Assembly: GCF_022952855.1 (NCBI RefSeq)
Contig: NZ_JALJDX010000215.1
Location: forward strand, 1-64,000
Reading direction: 5' to 3'
Source of the DNA: Pseudomonas sp. RGM2987
GTDB lineage: Bacteria; Pseudomonadota; Gammaproteobacteria; Pseudomonadales; Pseudomonadaceae
Length of the DNA: 64,000 nucleotides
The notes beneath the pieces were generated by a model. The model worked only from the letters and a program-made list of their open reading frames with translations. It was not told the origin of the DNA and searched no databases. Shown here one piece after another: positions 52,081-62,217 of this stretch. Made by a program: the position numbers and the translations under genes. Positions within the stretch are counted from its first letter, which is position 1. The number at the start of each line of letters is the position of its first letter.

Positions 52081-53544
52081 TCAACCCGCCAGGCCAGCCT
52101 GTTGCACCAGGGTCAGCAACGGCTGCGGGTACACACCGAGGAAGAACGCCAGGACGGCGATAGCCAGCAGCATCACGCCGCCTGCTTTCTGTTCCCAGTG
52201 CAACTCGGCGTCGTGGCGGCGCAGGTTCGGTTCCATCAGATACAGGGTGACCATGACGCGCAGGTAGTAGAACACGCCGATGGCACTGCCCAGCACCAGG
52301 GAGCCGACCAGCCACCATTGGTGGGCTTCGACGCCGGTGGCGATGATGTAGAACTTGCCGATGAAGCCGGCTGTCAGCGGGATGCCGGCCAGGGACAACA
52401 TCATCACGGTCAGCACGGCGGTCAGGTACGGACGGCGCCAGAACAGACCACGGTATTCGTACAGGGCGTCGGCGTCGCGGCCGTTGTACGGCGAGGACAT
52501 CAGGGTGATCACGCCGAACGCGCCAAGGCTGGTGATCACGTAGGTGACCAGGTACACGCCGATGGCTTCCACGGCCAGGCCTTTGCTGGCGATCAGGGCG
52601 ATAAGCAGGTAGCCGAAGTGGGCGATGGACGAGTAACCCAGCAGACGCTTGAGGTTGCTCTGGGTCAGTGCCAGCAGGTTACCGAACAGGATCGACGCGA
52701 TGGCGATGATGGTCAGTACGTTGCTCAGCACGCCGCTGCTGGCCACTGGCGACATCTGGAACAGTCGCACCATGACCGCGAACACCGCCACTTTCGACGC
52801 GGTGGCGAGGAACGCCGCCACTGGCGCCGGGGCGCCTTCGTAGACGTCCGGGGTCCAGAGGTGGAAGGGCACCAGCGACAGCTTGAACGCCAGGCCGATC
52901 AGCATCATGCCCAGGCCCAGTTGCGCGATCGGGCTTGGTAGGCCGGTGGCCGCCAGGGCCTGGCCGATGCCGACGAAGCTCAGGGTGCCGGCTTCGGCAT
53001 ACAGCAGCGCCATGCCGAACAACAGGAACGCGGAACCGGCCGCCGACAGCACCATGTACTTGATGCCGGCTTCCAGCGAGCGCTTGTTGAAGAAGGCGTA
53101 GGCCACCAGGCCATAGACCGGTACCGACAGCAGTTCCAGGCCGATGAACAGGCTGGCCAGGTGCTGTGCGCCGACCAGCACCAGGCCACCGGCGGCGGCC
53201 ATCAGGATCAGCAGGTACAGTTCTTCGCGGTTGCCCGGGTAACCCGAGCCGCCATCGCCCAGGTAGGCGTGGGCGAGGGTGACGCAGGCCAGGGTGGCGA
53301 CCAGGATCAACGCCATGTAAAGGCAGGCGAAGCTGTCGATCTGGATCAGCGGCGTGACCGCCAACGGTGCGACTTTCAGGGCCGGCAGGATCGACAGCAG
53401 GGCCAGGTTCAGCCCCGCCACCGACAGCAGGAAGGTCTGGGCGTGATTGCGGCGCCAGGCGATCGCCAGCATCACCACGATGATCGTGGCGCTGGTGATC
53501 AACAGCGGCGCAAGCGCGATAAAGTGTTGAATCGTGAATTCCAT
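52081..53544 (-). CDS. nuoN: NADH-quinone oxidoreductase subunit N
   Basis: 487 residues from MEFTIQHFIALAPLLITSAT; a longer frame upstream overlaps nuoM and is rejected. About fourteen membrane spans are seen, with the antiporter-like core (LYLLILMAAAGGLVLVGAQH, GLAFKLSLVPFHLWTPDVYE) whose Lys and Glu residues take part in proton pumping. It is the last gene of the operon, 7 bp after nuoM. Confidence 0.96.
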   Translation of the reverse strand: MEFTIQHFIALAPLLITSATIIVVMLAIAWRRNHAQTFLLSVAGLNLALLSILPALKVAPLAVTPLIQIDSFACLYMALILVATLACVTLAHAYLGDGGSGYPGNREELYLLILMAAAGGLVLVGAQHLASLFIGLELLSVPVYGLVAYAFFNKRSLEAGIKYMVLSAAGSAFLLFGMALLYAEAGTLSFVGIGQALAATGLPSPIAQLGLGMMLIGLAFKLSLVPFHLWTPDVYEGAPAPVAAFLATASKVAVFAVMVRLFQMSPVASSGVLSNVLTIIAIASILFGNLLALTQSNLKRLLGYSSIAHFGYLLIALIASKGLAVEAIGVYLVTYVITSLGAFGVITLMSSPYNGRDADALYEYRGLFWRRPYLTAVLTVMMLSLAGIPLTAGFIGKFYIIATGVEAHQWWLVGSLVLGSAIGVFYYLRVMVTLYLMEPNLRRHDAELHWEQKAGGVMLLAIAVLAFFLGVYPQPLLTLVQQAGLAG

Positions 53545-53551
53545 AGCGCTC

Positions 53552-55084
53552 TTACCGGGCCGAAGCGAGTTGAGAGAAGGCGGTGCCGAGCCACTGCTGC
53601 ACGCCATGCATCGTGGCGGCAGAGGTGTCGAGGAACGGTTGCGGGGACACGCCGAGGTACACCAGCAGCACCGCAAGGCCAAGCACCATGATCAGTTCGC
53701 GACCGTCCATGCCGCGCAGCACTTCGTCCGACTTGGACGGGCCGAAGTAGGCGCGGTGGATCATGATCAGCGAGTAGACCGAACCGAACACCAGGCCGGA
53801 GGTGGCGATGGCGGTGATCCACGGTGCGCTGACGAACGAACCGATCAGGATCAGGAACTCGCCGACGAAGTTACCGGTGCCCGGCAAGCCCAGGGAAGCG
53901 GCAGCGAAGAACAGGCTGATGGCCGGCAGGTAGGCGATGCGCGACCACAGGCCACCCATCTCACGCATGTCCCGGGTGTGCAGGCGTTCGTACAACTGGC
54001 CGCTGAGGATAAACAGCGCCGCCGCCGACAGACCGTGGGCCAGCATCTGGATCACCGCGCCTTGCAGGGCCAACTGGCTGCCGGAGTAGATCCCGATCAG
54101 CACGAAGCCCATGTGCGAGACGCTGGAGAACGCGATCAGGCGCTTGATGTCGGTCTGGGCGAACGCGAGGAACGCACCGTAGAAAATCCCGATCAGGCCC
54201 AGGGTCATGGCAATCGGCGCGAACTCGGCCGAGGCGTTGGGGAACATCGGCAGGGCAAAGCGCAGCAGGCCATAGGCCGCGGTCTTGAGCAGGATACCGG
54301 CCAGGTCGACGGAACCTGCGGTCGGCGCCTGGGCGTGGGCGTCCGGCAGCCAGGAGTGGAACGGTACCACCGGCAGCTTCACCGCGAAGGCGATGAAGAA
54401 GCCGAGCATCAGCACGTACTCGGTGGTGCGCGACATCTGCACTTTCAACAGGTCGGCGTAGTTGAAGGTGATCACGCCGGTGTTGTTGAAGTTCACCAGT
54501 ACCAGGCCGAGGATCGCCACCAACATGATCAGGCCGGAAGCCTGGGTGAAGATGAAGAACTTGGTGGCCGCGTAGATCCGGGTTTTCTTGCCGTCCGCCG
54601 AGCTGTGACCCCAGAGCGCGATGAGGAAGTACATCGGCACCAGCATCATTTCCCAGAAGAAGAAGAACATGAACAGGTCCAACGCCAGGAACACGCCGAC
54701 GACACCGCCCAGGATCCACATCAGGTTCAGGTGGAAGAAGCCGACGTGGCGCTGGATCTCTTTCCAGGAGCACAGGACCGAGAGTATACCCAGCAGGCCG
54801 GTCAGCAGGATCATCAGCAGCGACAGGCCGTCGAGGGCCAGGTGCACGCTGATACCGAAGCGCTCAATCCACAGGTGCTTGAATTCAAGCGCCCAGATTG
54901 GATTGGCGCCAGGCGCCGGGGCAAATGAATAGTCGCCGGTCGCCCACAGCCAGAGGCCGAGCGCGAGTTCCAGGGACATGGTCAGCAGCGCAATCCAGCG
55001 CGGGAGCGTGGAGCTGGAACGCTCCGCGATCCAGCACAGCAGGCCGCCGATGAAGGGGATCAGGATTAGCCAGGGCAGAATCAT
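53552..55084 (-). CDS. nuoM: NADH-quinone oxidoreductase subunit M
   Basis: 510 residues, an antiporter-like membrane subunit with about fourteen spans. Key blocks are FFFFWEMMLVPMYFLIALWG (conserved Glu) and AFAVKLPVVPFHSWLPDAHA (conserved Lys and His). It lies 39 bp after nuoL. Confidence 0.96.
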   Translation of the reverse strand: MILPWLILIPFIGGLLCWIAERSSSTLPRWIALLTMSLELALGLWLWATGDYSFAPAPGANPIWALEFKHLWIERFGISVHLALDGLSLLMILLTGLLGILSVLCSWKEIQRHVGFFHLNLMWILGGVVGVFLALDLFMFFFFWEMMLVPMYFLIALWGHSSADGKKTRIYAATKFFIFTQASGLIMLVAILGLVLVNFNNTGVITFNYADLLKVQMSRTTEYVLMLGFFIAFAVKLPVVPFHSWLPDAHAQAPTAGSVDLAGILLKTAAYGLLRFALPMFPNASAEFAPIAMTLGLIGIFYGAFLAFAQTDIKRLIAFSSVSHMGFVLIGIYSGSQLALQGAVIQMLAHGLSAAALFILSGQLYERLHTRDMREMGGLWSRIAYLPAISLFFAAASLGLPGTGNFVGEFLILIGSFVSAPWITAIATSGLVFGSVYSLIMIHRAYFGPSKSDEVLRGMDGRELIMVLGLAVLLVYLGVSPQPFLDTSAATMHGVQQWLGTAFSQLASAR

Positions 55085-55123
55085 GACGGGCTCGTTTCCT
55101 TTCGCAAGTTCGCAAGGTTCATA

Positions 55124-56977
55124 TCAGACCGCTACCAGCACGATGGCGCCGATAACCAGCACGGCGCCAGCCGCCATGGAAGCCGCATACCAACGCAGTT
55201 GACCGGTCTCGGTACGGCTCAGGGCAGTGTGGCCGCCCTTGGCCATGCGCGGGATCAGGCCAATGGTCTGGTCGAGCGGGTCTTTGCGCAGAATGTGGCT
55301 GATCGCAAGGTATGGCTTGACGAACAGTTTGTCGTAGATCCAGTCGAAGCCCCAGGCAGCGAACCACCAGGCCGAAAGGACACGGCCCAGGCCGCTGTTG
55401 GCGATGGCCGTGACGAAACGCCGCTTGCCCAGGAACAGCAGCGCCGACAGCAGGATACCGGCCAGGGCGATGGCGCCCGAAGCGATTTCCAGGCTGTGCT
55501 TGGCTTCGCCGCCGGCATGGCCGACGCTTTGTGGCAGCACGCCGTGCAGCGGTGGGGTGATCATCGCGCCGACGAAGGTCGACAATACGATCAGCACCGA
55601 CAGCGGCAGCCAGTGGGCGATGCCATGGCCGGCGTGGGCTTCGGTCTTGGCTTCACCGTGGAACGCGATGAAGATCAGGCGGAAGGTGTACAGCGAGGTC
55701 ATGAACGCACCCACCAGGCCGGCATACAGCAGGGCCTGGTTACCGCTGGCGAACGCTTCCCAGAGGATCTCGTCCTTGGAGTAGAAACCGGCGGTGACCA
55801 GCGGCAGGGCCGCGAGGGCCGCGCCGCCGACGATGAAGCTGGCGTAGGCCAATGGCAGTTTCTTCCACAGGCCGCCCATCTTGAAGATGTTCTGCTCGTG
55901 GTGGCAGGCGACGATCACCGCACCGGAGGCAAGGAACAGCAGGGCCTTGAAGAACGCGTGGGTCATCAGGTGGAAGATCGCGCCTTCCCAGGCGCCGACG
56001 CCCAGGGCCAGGAACATGTAGCCGATCTGGCTCATGGTCGAGTAGGCGAGGATCCGCTTGATGTCGGTCTGCACCAGCGCGGCAAAGCCGGCCAGGACCA
56101 GGGTCACGCCACCGACGATGCCGACCAGGTGCAGGATGTCCGGAGCCAGGGCAAACAGACCGTGGGTACGGGCGATCAGGTAGACGCCGGCGGTCACCAT
56201 GGTTGCCGCGTGGATCAGCGCCGAGACCGGGGTAGGGCCGGCCATCGCATCCGCCAACCAGGTTTGCAGCGGCAGTTGCGCGGATTTACCGACCGCGCCG
56301 CCCAGCAGCATCAGGGTCGCCAGGACGATCCAGAAGTCGCCGGTCTTGAAGTGCTCCGGCGCACGTACCAGCAGTTCCTGGATGTTCAGCGTACCCAGTT
56401 GCTGGAACAGGATGAACAGGCCGATGGCCATGAACACGTCGCCGATGCGGGTCACGATGAAGGCCTTGAGTGCCGCGTTACCGTTGTTGCGGTTGCTGTA
56501 GTAGAAACCGATCAACAGGTACGAGCACAGGCCCACGCCTTCCCAGCCGAAGTACAGGAACAACAGGTTATCGCCGAGCACCAGGAACAGCATGCTGGCG
56601 ATGAACAGGTTGGTGTAGGCGAAGAAGCGCGAGTAACCGGCTTCACCGCGCATGTACCAGGACGCGAACAGGTGGATCAGGAAACCCACGCCGACCACCA
56701 CGCCGAGCATGGTGATCGACAGGCCGTCCAGGTACAGGGCGAAGTTCGGCGTGAAGCCTTCCACCGCCATCCACCGCCACAGCACTTGCACGTAGACACC
56801 GCCTTCGGGCGGGGCAACGTTGAATTGCCAGATCACGTAGGCCGCGACAATGGCAGACAGGCCGATGGAGCCGACGCCAACCAGCGCCGAGAGGTTTTCC
56901 GACCAGCGTCCACGGGAGAACGACAGCAGCAGGAAACCGATGAGGGGAAATACGAAAGTCAGAAAGATCAGGTTCAT
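55124..56977 (-). CDS. nuoL: NADH-quinone oxidoreductase subunit L
   Basis: 617 residues, the distal antiporter-like subunit. [20 protein letters not shown] and [20 protein letters not shown] hold the conserved Glu and charged residues; the long C-terminal lateral helix typical of NuoL follows after about residue 520. It overlaps nuoK by 4 bp. Confidence 0.96.
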
Positions 56978-57282
56978 CCGCGCATCTCACTGGCAGCGTC
57001 AATATCCAGAGTGTGGAAGCGGCGATACAGCTGCAACAGGATCGCCAGGCCGATACTGGCCTCGGCGGCTGCCAGGCTGATCACCAGGATGAACATGATC
57101 TGTCCATCCGGCTGCGCCCAGCGAGCGCCCGCGACGATGAAGGCCAGGGCGGAGGCGTTCATCATCACCTCCAGGCTCATCAGCACGAACAGAATGTTGC
57201 GGCGGACCATCAGGCCGACCAGACCGAGACAGAACAGGATGCCGGCAACCGCCAGACCATGCTCGAGAGGGATAGCAGGCAT
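56974..57282 (-). CDS. nuoK: NADH-quinone oxidoreductase subunit K
   Basis: 102 residues from [20 protein letters not shown], chosen because the usual size of the family is about 100. It has three spans, with the conserved Glu in [17 protein letters not shown] and in [13 protein letters not shown]. Four bases separate it from nuoJ. Confidence 0.96.
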
Positions 57283-57286
57283 GTGA

Positions 57287-57787
57287 TTACTCCTTCGCCT
57301 CGTTACGGCCCAAATGGAACGCCGTGACGGCTGCGGCAAGCAGCAGCATCGAGGCGAGTTCGACCACCAGCAGGTACGGACCGAACAGGCTGATGCCCAC
57401 GGCCTTGGCGCCTACGGTGGTTTGGCCGATGGCCTGGCCGCTCTGGTGAGCGAACAGCACATACAGCAGTTCACCCAGCAGCAGCGCGGCGAGAATCACC
57501 GGCCCTGCCCAGATGCCCGGCTTGAGCCAGGTGCGTTCCTGCTGCACCGAGGCCGGGCCCAGGTTCAGCATCATCACCACGAACACGAACAGCACCATGA
57601 TGGCGCCGGCGTAGGCGATCACTTCCAGGGCACCGGCGAACGGTGCGCCGAGGCTGAAGAAGGTCATGGCCACGGCGATCAGCGAAATGATCAGGTAGAG
57701 CAGGGCATGTATGGGATTGGTGTTGGTCACCACGCGAAGCGTGGAGACCACAGCGATACCCGATGCGAAATAGAAAGCGAATTCCAT
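57287..57787 (-). CDS. nuoJ: NADH-quinone oxidoreductase subunit J
   Basis: 166 residues, five spans. The pi-bulge helix region [20 protein letters not shown] is present. It couples quinone chemistry to the membrane arm. Nine bases separate it from nuoI. Confidence 0.96.
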
Positions 57788-57796
57788 CTTTCTTCC

Positions 57797-58345
57797 TTAA
57801 GGCAGCAAGCTCTTCACGTTGATCGGTTCGGCTTCATTCTGCGCGGCGCCTTTTGGCTTACCGGCAATGGCCATGCCTGCAACACGATAGAAGTTGTAAT
57901 CAGGGTTTTTACCTGGACCGGAAATCAGCAAGTCTTCTTTCTCGTACACCAGGTCCTGACGTTTGAAATCCGCCATTTCGAAATCCGGCGTGAGCTGGAT
58001 CGCGGTGGTCGGGCATGCTTCCTCGCAGAGGCCGCAGAAAATGCAGCGCGAGAAGTTGATGCGGAAGAAGTCCGGGTACCAGCGACCGTCTTCGGTTTCA
58101 GCTTTCTGCAGCGAAATGCAGCCCACCGGGCAGGCCACGGCGCACAGGTTGCACGCTACGCAGCGCTCTTCGCCGTCGGGGTCGCGGGTCAGCACGATGC
58201 GGCCACGATAACGTGGCGCCAGGTAGACCGGCTCTTCCGGGTATTGCAGGGTGTCGCGCTTGCGAAAGCCATGGCCGAAGATCATGACCAGGCTTCGCAG
58301 CTGGGTACCGGTACCCTTAACGATGTCGCCAATATATTTGAACAT
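57797..58345 (-). CDS. nuoI: NADH-quinone oxidoreductase subunit I
   Basis: 182 residues, peripheral. Two 4Fe-4S motifs are complete: CVACNLCAVACPVGC (near 63) and CIFCGLCEEACPTTA (near 102), carrying clusters N6a and N6b towards quinone. An N-terminal amphipathic helix precedes them. Confidence 0.97.
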   Translation of the reverse strand: MFKYIGDIVKGTGTQLRSLVMIFGHGFRKRDTLQYPEEPVYLAPRYRGRIVLTRDPDGEERCVACNLCAVACPVGCISLQKAETEDGRWYPDFFRINFSRCIFCGLCEEACPTTAIQLTPDFEMADFKRQDLVYEKEDLLISGPGKNPDYNFYRVAGMAIAGKPKGAAQNEAEPINVKSLLP

Positions 58346-58356
58346 GGGTCAAATCC

Positions 58357-59364
58357 TCACTGAACCGCGGCCGCGGGCGCGTTCATCAAAACGATCGCAG
58401 CGGTCACCAGCATATTGATCAGGGTCAGCGGCAAGCAGAATTTCCAGCTGAAATCCATCACCTGGTCGTAGCGCGGACGCGGGATCGAGGCGCGTAGCAG
58501 GACGAACAGCATGATGAAGAACGCGGTCTTCAGGGCGAACCAGACGAAGGACAGTTGCGGCAGGATGCCGAACGGACCGTGCCAGCCACCGAAGAACAGC
58601 GTCACCAGCAGCGCCGAGATCAGGATGATGCCGATGTACTCGCCGACGAAGAACATGCCCCATTTCATGCCGGCGTATTCAATGTGGTAACCGTCGGCCA
58701 GTTCCTGTTCCGCTTCCGGCTGGTCGAAGGGGTGACGGTGAGTCACGGCCACGCCAGCGATGAAGAAGGTACAGAAGCCGAAGAACTGCGGAATGATGAA
58801 CCACAGGTTCTGCGCCTGGTACTCGACGATGTCGCGCATGTTGAACGAGCCGGCCTGGATCACGATGCCCATGAGCGCAAGACCCATGAACACCTCGTAG
58901 GACACGGTCTGGGCCGAGGCCCGCAGGCTGCCCAGCAGGGCGAACTTGTTGTTGCTCGACCAGCCGGCGAACAGCACCGCATACACCGACAGGCCGGCCA
59001 TGGCGAAGAAGAACAGCAGGCCGATGTTCAGGTCCGCCACGCCCCAGGTCGGGGTGATCGGGATGATCGCGAAGGCGATCAGCAAGGCGCTCATGGCCAC
59101 CACCGGTGCCAGGGTGAAGATCACCTTGTCGGCAAACGGCGGCGTCCAGTCTTCCTTGAAGAACATTTTGACCATGTCGGCGGCGATCTGGAACATGCCG
59201 AACGGGCCGACGCGGTTAGGACCGTAGCGGTCCTGCCACCAGCCCAGCAGGCGTCGTTCGACGAAGCTCAGCAAGGCGCCGCAGACCACCACGGCCAGCA
59301 GGATCACGATGGCCTTGAGAACCGTCAGGATCACGGCGATCACATCAGGGGTGAACCAGCTCAT
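58357..59364 (-). CDS. nuoH: NADH-quinone oxidoreductase subunit H
   Basis: 335 residues, eight or nine spans. ERRLLGWWQDRYGPNRVGPF (quinone-site loop) and PFDQPEAEQELADGYHIEYA (conserved acidic loop) are intact. It forms the quinone chamber with NuoB and NuoD, which lie outside the window. It overlaps nuoG by 4 bp. Confidence 0.97.
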   Translation of the reverse strand: MSWFTPDVIAVILTVLKAIVILLAVVVCGALLSFVERRLLGWWQDRYGPNRVGPFGMFQIAADMVKMFFKEDWTPPFADKVIFTLAPVVAMSALLIAFAIIPITPTWGVADLNIGLLFFFAMAGLSVYAVLFAGWSSNNKFALLGSLRASAQTVSYEVFMGLALMGIVIQAGSFNMRDIVEYQAQNLWFIIPQFFGFCTFFIAGVAVTHRHPFDQPEAEQELADGYHIEYAGMKWGMFFVGEYIGIILISALLVTLFFGGWHGPFGILPQLSFVWFALKTAFFIMLFVLLRASIPRPRYDQVMDFSWKFCLPLTLINMLVTAAIVLMNAPAAAVQ

Positions 59365-62075
59365 TGCGCTGCCTCCTGCAGACCGTCAACGGTTTTACCG
59401 AATACCGCCGGCGGAATGCCCGCCAGGCCGGCCGGCAGTGCAACCAGGCCGGCGCCCAATGCTTCGTTGATGCGCAGCGGCAGACGCAGGGTCTGGCCGG
59501 CCACGTTCAGGCTCAGCAGGGCACCGTCGTTGACGCCCAGGCGATCGGCTTCGGACTTGGCCAGCGCCACGTAGGCGGCCGGAATGCGCTCTTGCACCGG
59601 CGCGGCTTTGGAAGAGTTCTCTTCGCTGCCGAACAGGTGATGGAACGGCACGACCTGCCAGGTGCCCGGCGCCGGGTTGAAGGCACGCGGCACGCTGGCG
59701 AACCAGTTCAGGCCATCGCCCTGGCTTTCGATCAGGCGGGTGCCCGGGTCACCGGCGCGCAGGTGACCGCCGACTTCGTCCTGGAACTTGTTCCAGGCCT
59801 GCGGCGAGTTCCAGCCCGGCGACCAGGCGAACGGCACTTGCGAGCGCGGTTCGGCGGAGCCCGAGTAACCTTCCATGGAGAAGGCGAACGCGGTGTCCTT
59901 GTCTTGCGGGGTGCGCGGTTCGTGGACGCTGATGTTGGCGCGCATCGCGGTGCGGCCGGAATAGCGCAGCGGTTCACGGGCCAGTTTCAAGCCCTTGATG
60001 CGGAACGCGGCGGACGGCGCGGCGTCGACGATACCGGCCAGTTGCGCGGTGCTCGACGCCACGGCGGCGGTGACATGGTCCAGTTGTGTCCAGTCGATCG
60101 GCTGGTTCAGCAGGGTAGCGCGCAGGGCATGCAGCCAGCGCCAGCCTTCGTGGACCAGGATGCTGGCGTCCAGGTATTGCGGGTCGAAGACCTGGAAGAA
60201 GCGCTGGGCGCGGCCTTCCTGGCTGACCAGCGTACCGTCGCCTTCGGCGAAGCTCGCCGCCGGCAGCACCAGCTGGGCGCGGTCGGTGGTGGCGGTTTTC
60301 TGGTGGTCGGCGACGATCACGGTTTTCGCCGCGCTGAGGGCCGCGTCGACGCGGGCCTTGTCGGTACGGGTGTACAGATCGTTCTCCAGCACTACGATAG
60401 CGTCGGCGCTGCCGTCGATCACTGCTTGCAACGCGGCATCGACCGATTCGCCACCGAGCATGGCCAGGCCGAGGCTGTTGGCCTCCGGTACGACCAGGCT
60501 GATGGAGCCATTCTTCTCGCGCAGCTTCAGGGCCTTGGCGATGTTGGCGGCGGCTTCGATCAGCGCCTTGGAACCCAACGAGGTGCCCGCGATGATCAAT
60601 GGACGCTTGGCCGCCAGCAGCGCGTCGGCGATGCGCTGCACCAGGGCGGCTGCTTCGCTGTCCAGGCCTTCGACGGCCGGGGCGCTGGCGTCCAGGGCGT
60701 GGGCCACGGCGAAACCGATGCGCGCCAGGTCGTCAGGGGCGGCGTGGACGCATTCTTCGGCCACGTCGTCGAGCTTGGTTTCGGCGAGGCTGGCGATGAA
60801 CAGCGGGTTCAGCTCATGCTGGCCGATGTTCTTCACCGCGGCGTCGAGCCATGGCTGGACGCGCATCGCGTCGGCCATCGCTTCGGCCTTGCCCTTGACC
60901 GACTGACGCAGGGCCAGGGCCATGCGAGCGGCGGTCTGGGTCAGGTCTTCGCCAAGGACGAACACCGCGTCGTGGTCTTCGATATCACGCATCGTCGGCA
61001 CGGGCAGCGGGCTGTTATTGAGCACGTCGAGGACCAGGCGGATGCGCTCCAGCTCACCGGCTTCGATGCCGCTGTAGAAGTGCTCGGCGCCGACCAGCTC
61101 ACGCAGTGCGTAGTTGCTTTCCAGGCTGGCCCGGGGCGAACCGATGCCGACGATGTTGCGGCCGCGCAGCAGTTCGGCGGCTTTGTCCAGGGCGGCGTCC
61201 AGGCTCAGCTTGGTGCCGTCGGCCAGCAGCGGCTGGCGCGGACGGTCCTTGCGGTTGACGTAGCCATAGCCGAAACGACCGCGGTCGCAGAGGAAATACT
61301 GGTTCACCGAACCGTTGTAGCGGTTTTCGATGCGACGCAGTTCGCCGTAGCGCTCGCCCGGGGAAATGTTGCAACCGCTGGAGCAGCCGTGGCAGATGCT
61401 CGGCGAGAACTGCATGTCCCACTTGCGGTTGTAGCGCTCGGAGTGAGTCTTGTCGGTGAACACACCGGTCGGGCAGACCTCGGTGAGGTTGCCGGAGAAC
61501 TCGCTTTCCAGGGTGCCGTCTTCAACGCGACCGAAGTACACGTTGTCGTGGGCGCCGAACACACCCAGGTCGGTGCCGCCGGCGTAGTCCTTGTAGAAAC
61601 GCACGCAGCGGTAGCAGGCGATGCAGCGGTTCATCTCGTGGGAGATGAACGGGCCCAGTTGCTGGTTCTGGTGGGTGCGCTTCTTGAAGCGATAACGGCG
61701 CTCGTTGTGACCGGTCATCACGGTCATGTCTTGCAGGTGGCAATGACCGCCTTCCTCACAGACCGGGCAGTCGTGAGGGTGGTTGGTCATCAGCCATTCG
61801 ACGACACTGGCACGGAAGGCCTTGGATTCTTCATCGTCGATGGAGATCCAGGTGTTGTCGGTGGCAGGCGTCATGCAGGACATGACGATCCGACCACGGG
61901 TGTCGTTCTCGTCGGTGTACTGCTTGACCGCGCACTGGCGGCAGGCCCCGACGCTACCAAGCGCGGGGTGCCAGCAGAAATAAGGGATGTCGAGGCCCAG
62001 CGACAGACATGCCTGTAACAGGTTGTCTGCCCCGTCGACTTCGAGCGCTTTGCCGTCTACGTGGATAGTGGCCAT
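59361..62075 (-). CDS. nuoG: NADH-quinone oxidoreductase subunit G
   Basis: 904 residues. A 2Fe-2S ferredoxin-like N-terminus (CWHPALGSVGACRQCAVK), the His-Cys3 cluster region (HPHDCPVCEEGGHCHLQDMT), CIACYRCVRF for another 4Fe-4S cluster, and CHGCSSGCNISPGERYGELR for the N7-type site are followed by a molybdopterin-oxidoreductase-like domain without cofactor. The length matches other Pseudomonas NuoG. Confidence 0.97.
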   Translation of the reverse strand: MATIHVDGKALEVDGADNLLQACLSLGLDIPYFCWHPALGSVGACRQCAVKQYTDENDTRGRIVMSCMTPATDNTWISIDDEESKAFRASVVEWLMTNHPHDCPVCEEGGHCHLQDMTVMTGHNERRYRFKKRTHQNQQLGPFISHEMNRCIACYRCVRFYKDYAGGTDLGVFGAHDNVYFGRVEDGTLESEFSGNLTEVCPTGVFTDKTHSERYNRKWDMQFSPSICHGCSSGCNISPGERYGELRRIENRYNGSVNQYFLCDRGRFGYGYVNRKDRPRQPLLADGTKLSLDAALDKAAELLRGRNIVGIGSPRASLESNYALRELVGAEHFYSGIEAGELERIRLVLDVLNNSPLPVPTMRDIEDHDAVFVLGEDLTQTAARMALALRQSVKGKAEAMADAMRVQPWLDAAVKNIGQHELNPLFIASLAETKLDDVAEECVHAAPDDLARIGFAVAHALDASAPAVEGLDSEAAALVQRIADALLAAKRPLIIAGTSLGSKALIEAAANIAKALKLREKNGSISLVVPEANSLGLAMLGGESVDAALQAVIDGSADAIVVLENDLYTRTDKARVDAALSAAKTVIVADHQKTATTDRAQLVLPAASFAEGDGTLVSQEGRAQRFFQVFDPQYLDASILVHEGWRWLHALRATLLNQPIDWTQLDHVTAAVASSTAQLAGIVDAAPSAAFRIKGLKLAREPLRYSGRTAMRANISVHEPRTPQDKDTAFAFSMEGYSGSAEPRSQVPFAWSPGWNSPQAWNKFQDEVGGHLRAGDPGTRLIESQGDGLNWFASVPRAFNPAPGTWQVVPFHHLFGSEENSSKAAPVQERIPAAYVALAKSEADRLGVNDGALLSLNVAGQTLRLPLRINEALGAGLVALPAGLAGIPPAVFGKTVDGLQEAAQ

Positions 62076-62180
62076 GGTTCAAAGTTCTTCGTTGGCCCGG
62101 TGTCAGCGGGCGTGGCTAATGGAATCTTGTTATTCGTCCGAATCCAAACAGCCTCGGTGAAAAGGCGTCATCGGACGAAA

Positions 62181-62204
62181 GGCGAAGGGCACGGACCCTT
62201 CGCC
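62181..62204. promoter_or_regulatory. Stem-loop between nuoF and nuoG
   Basis: GGCGAAGGG-cacgga-CCCTTCGCC, a perfect 9-bp stem inside the 142-bp gap, the only sizeable gap among the nuo genes here. It starts 14 bp after the nuoF stop. It may be a partial terminator or an RNA-stability element. Confidence 0.55.
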
Positions 62205-62217
62205 TGTTTAAGCGTCG

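Noticed and set aside
59364..62018. Long open frame opposite nuoG (884 codons), with similar ones opposite nuoL, nuoM, nuoN and nuoF
   Set aside because: These are codon-bias shadows of well-identified nuo genes and show no domain or ribosome site of their own.
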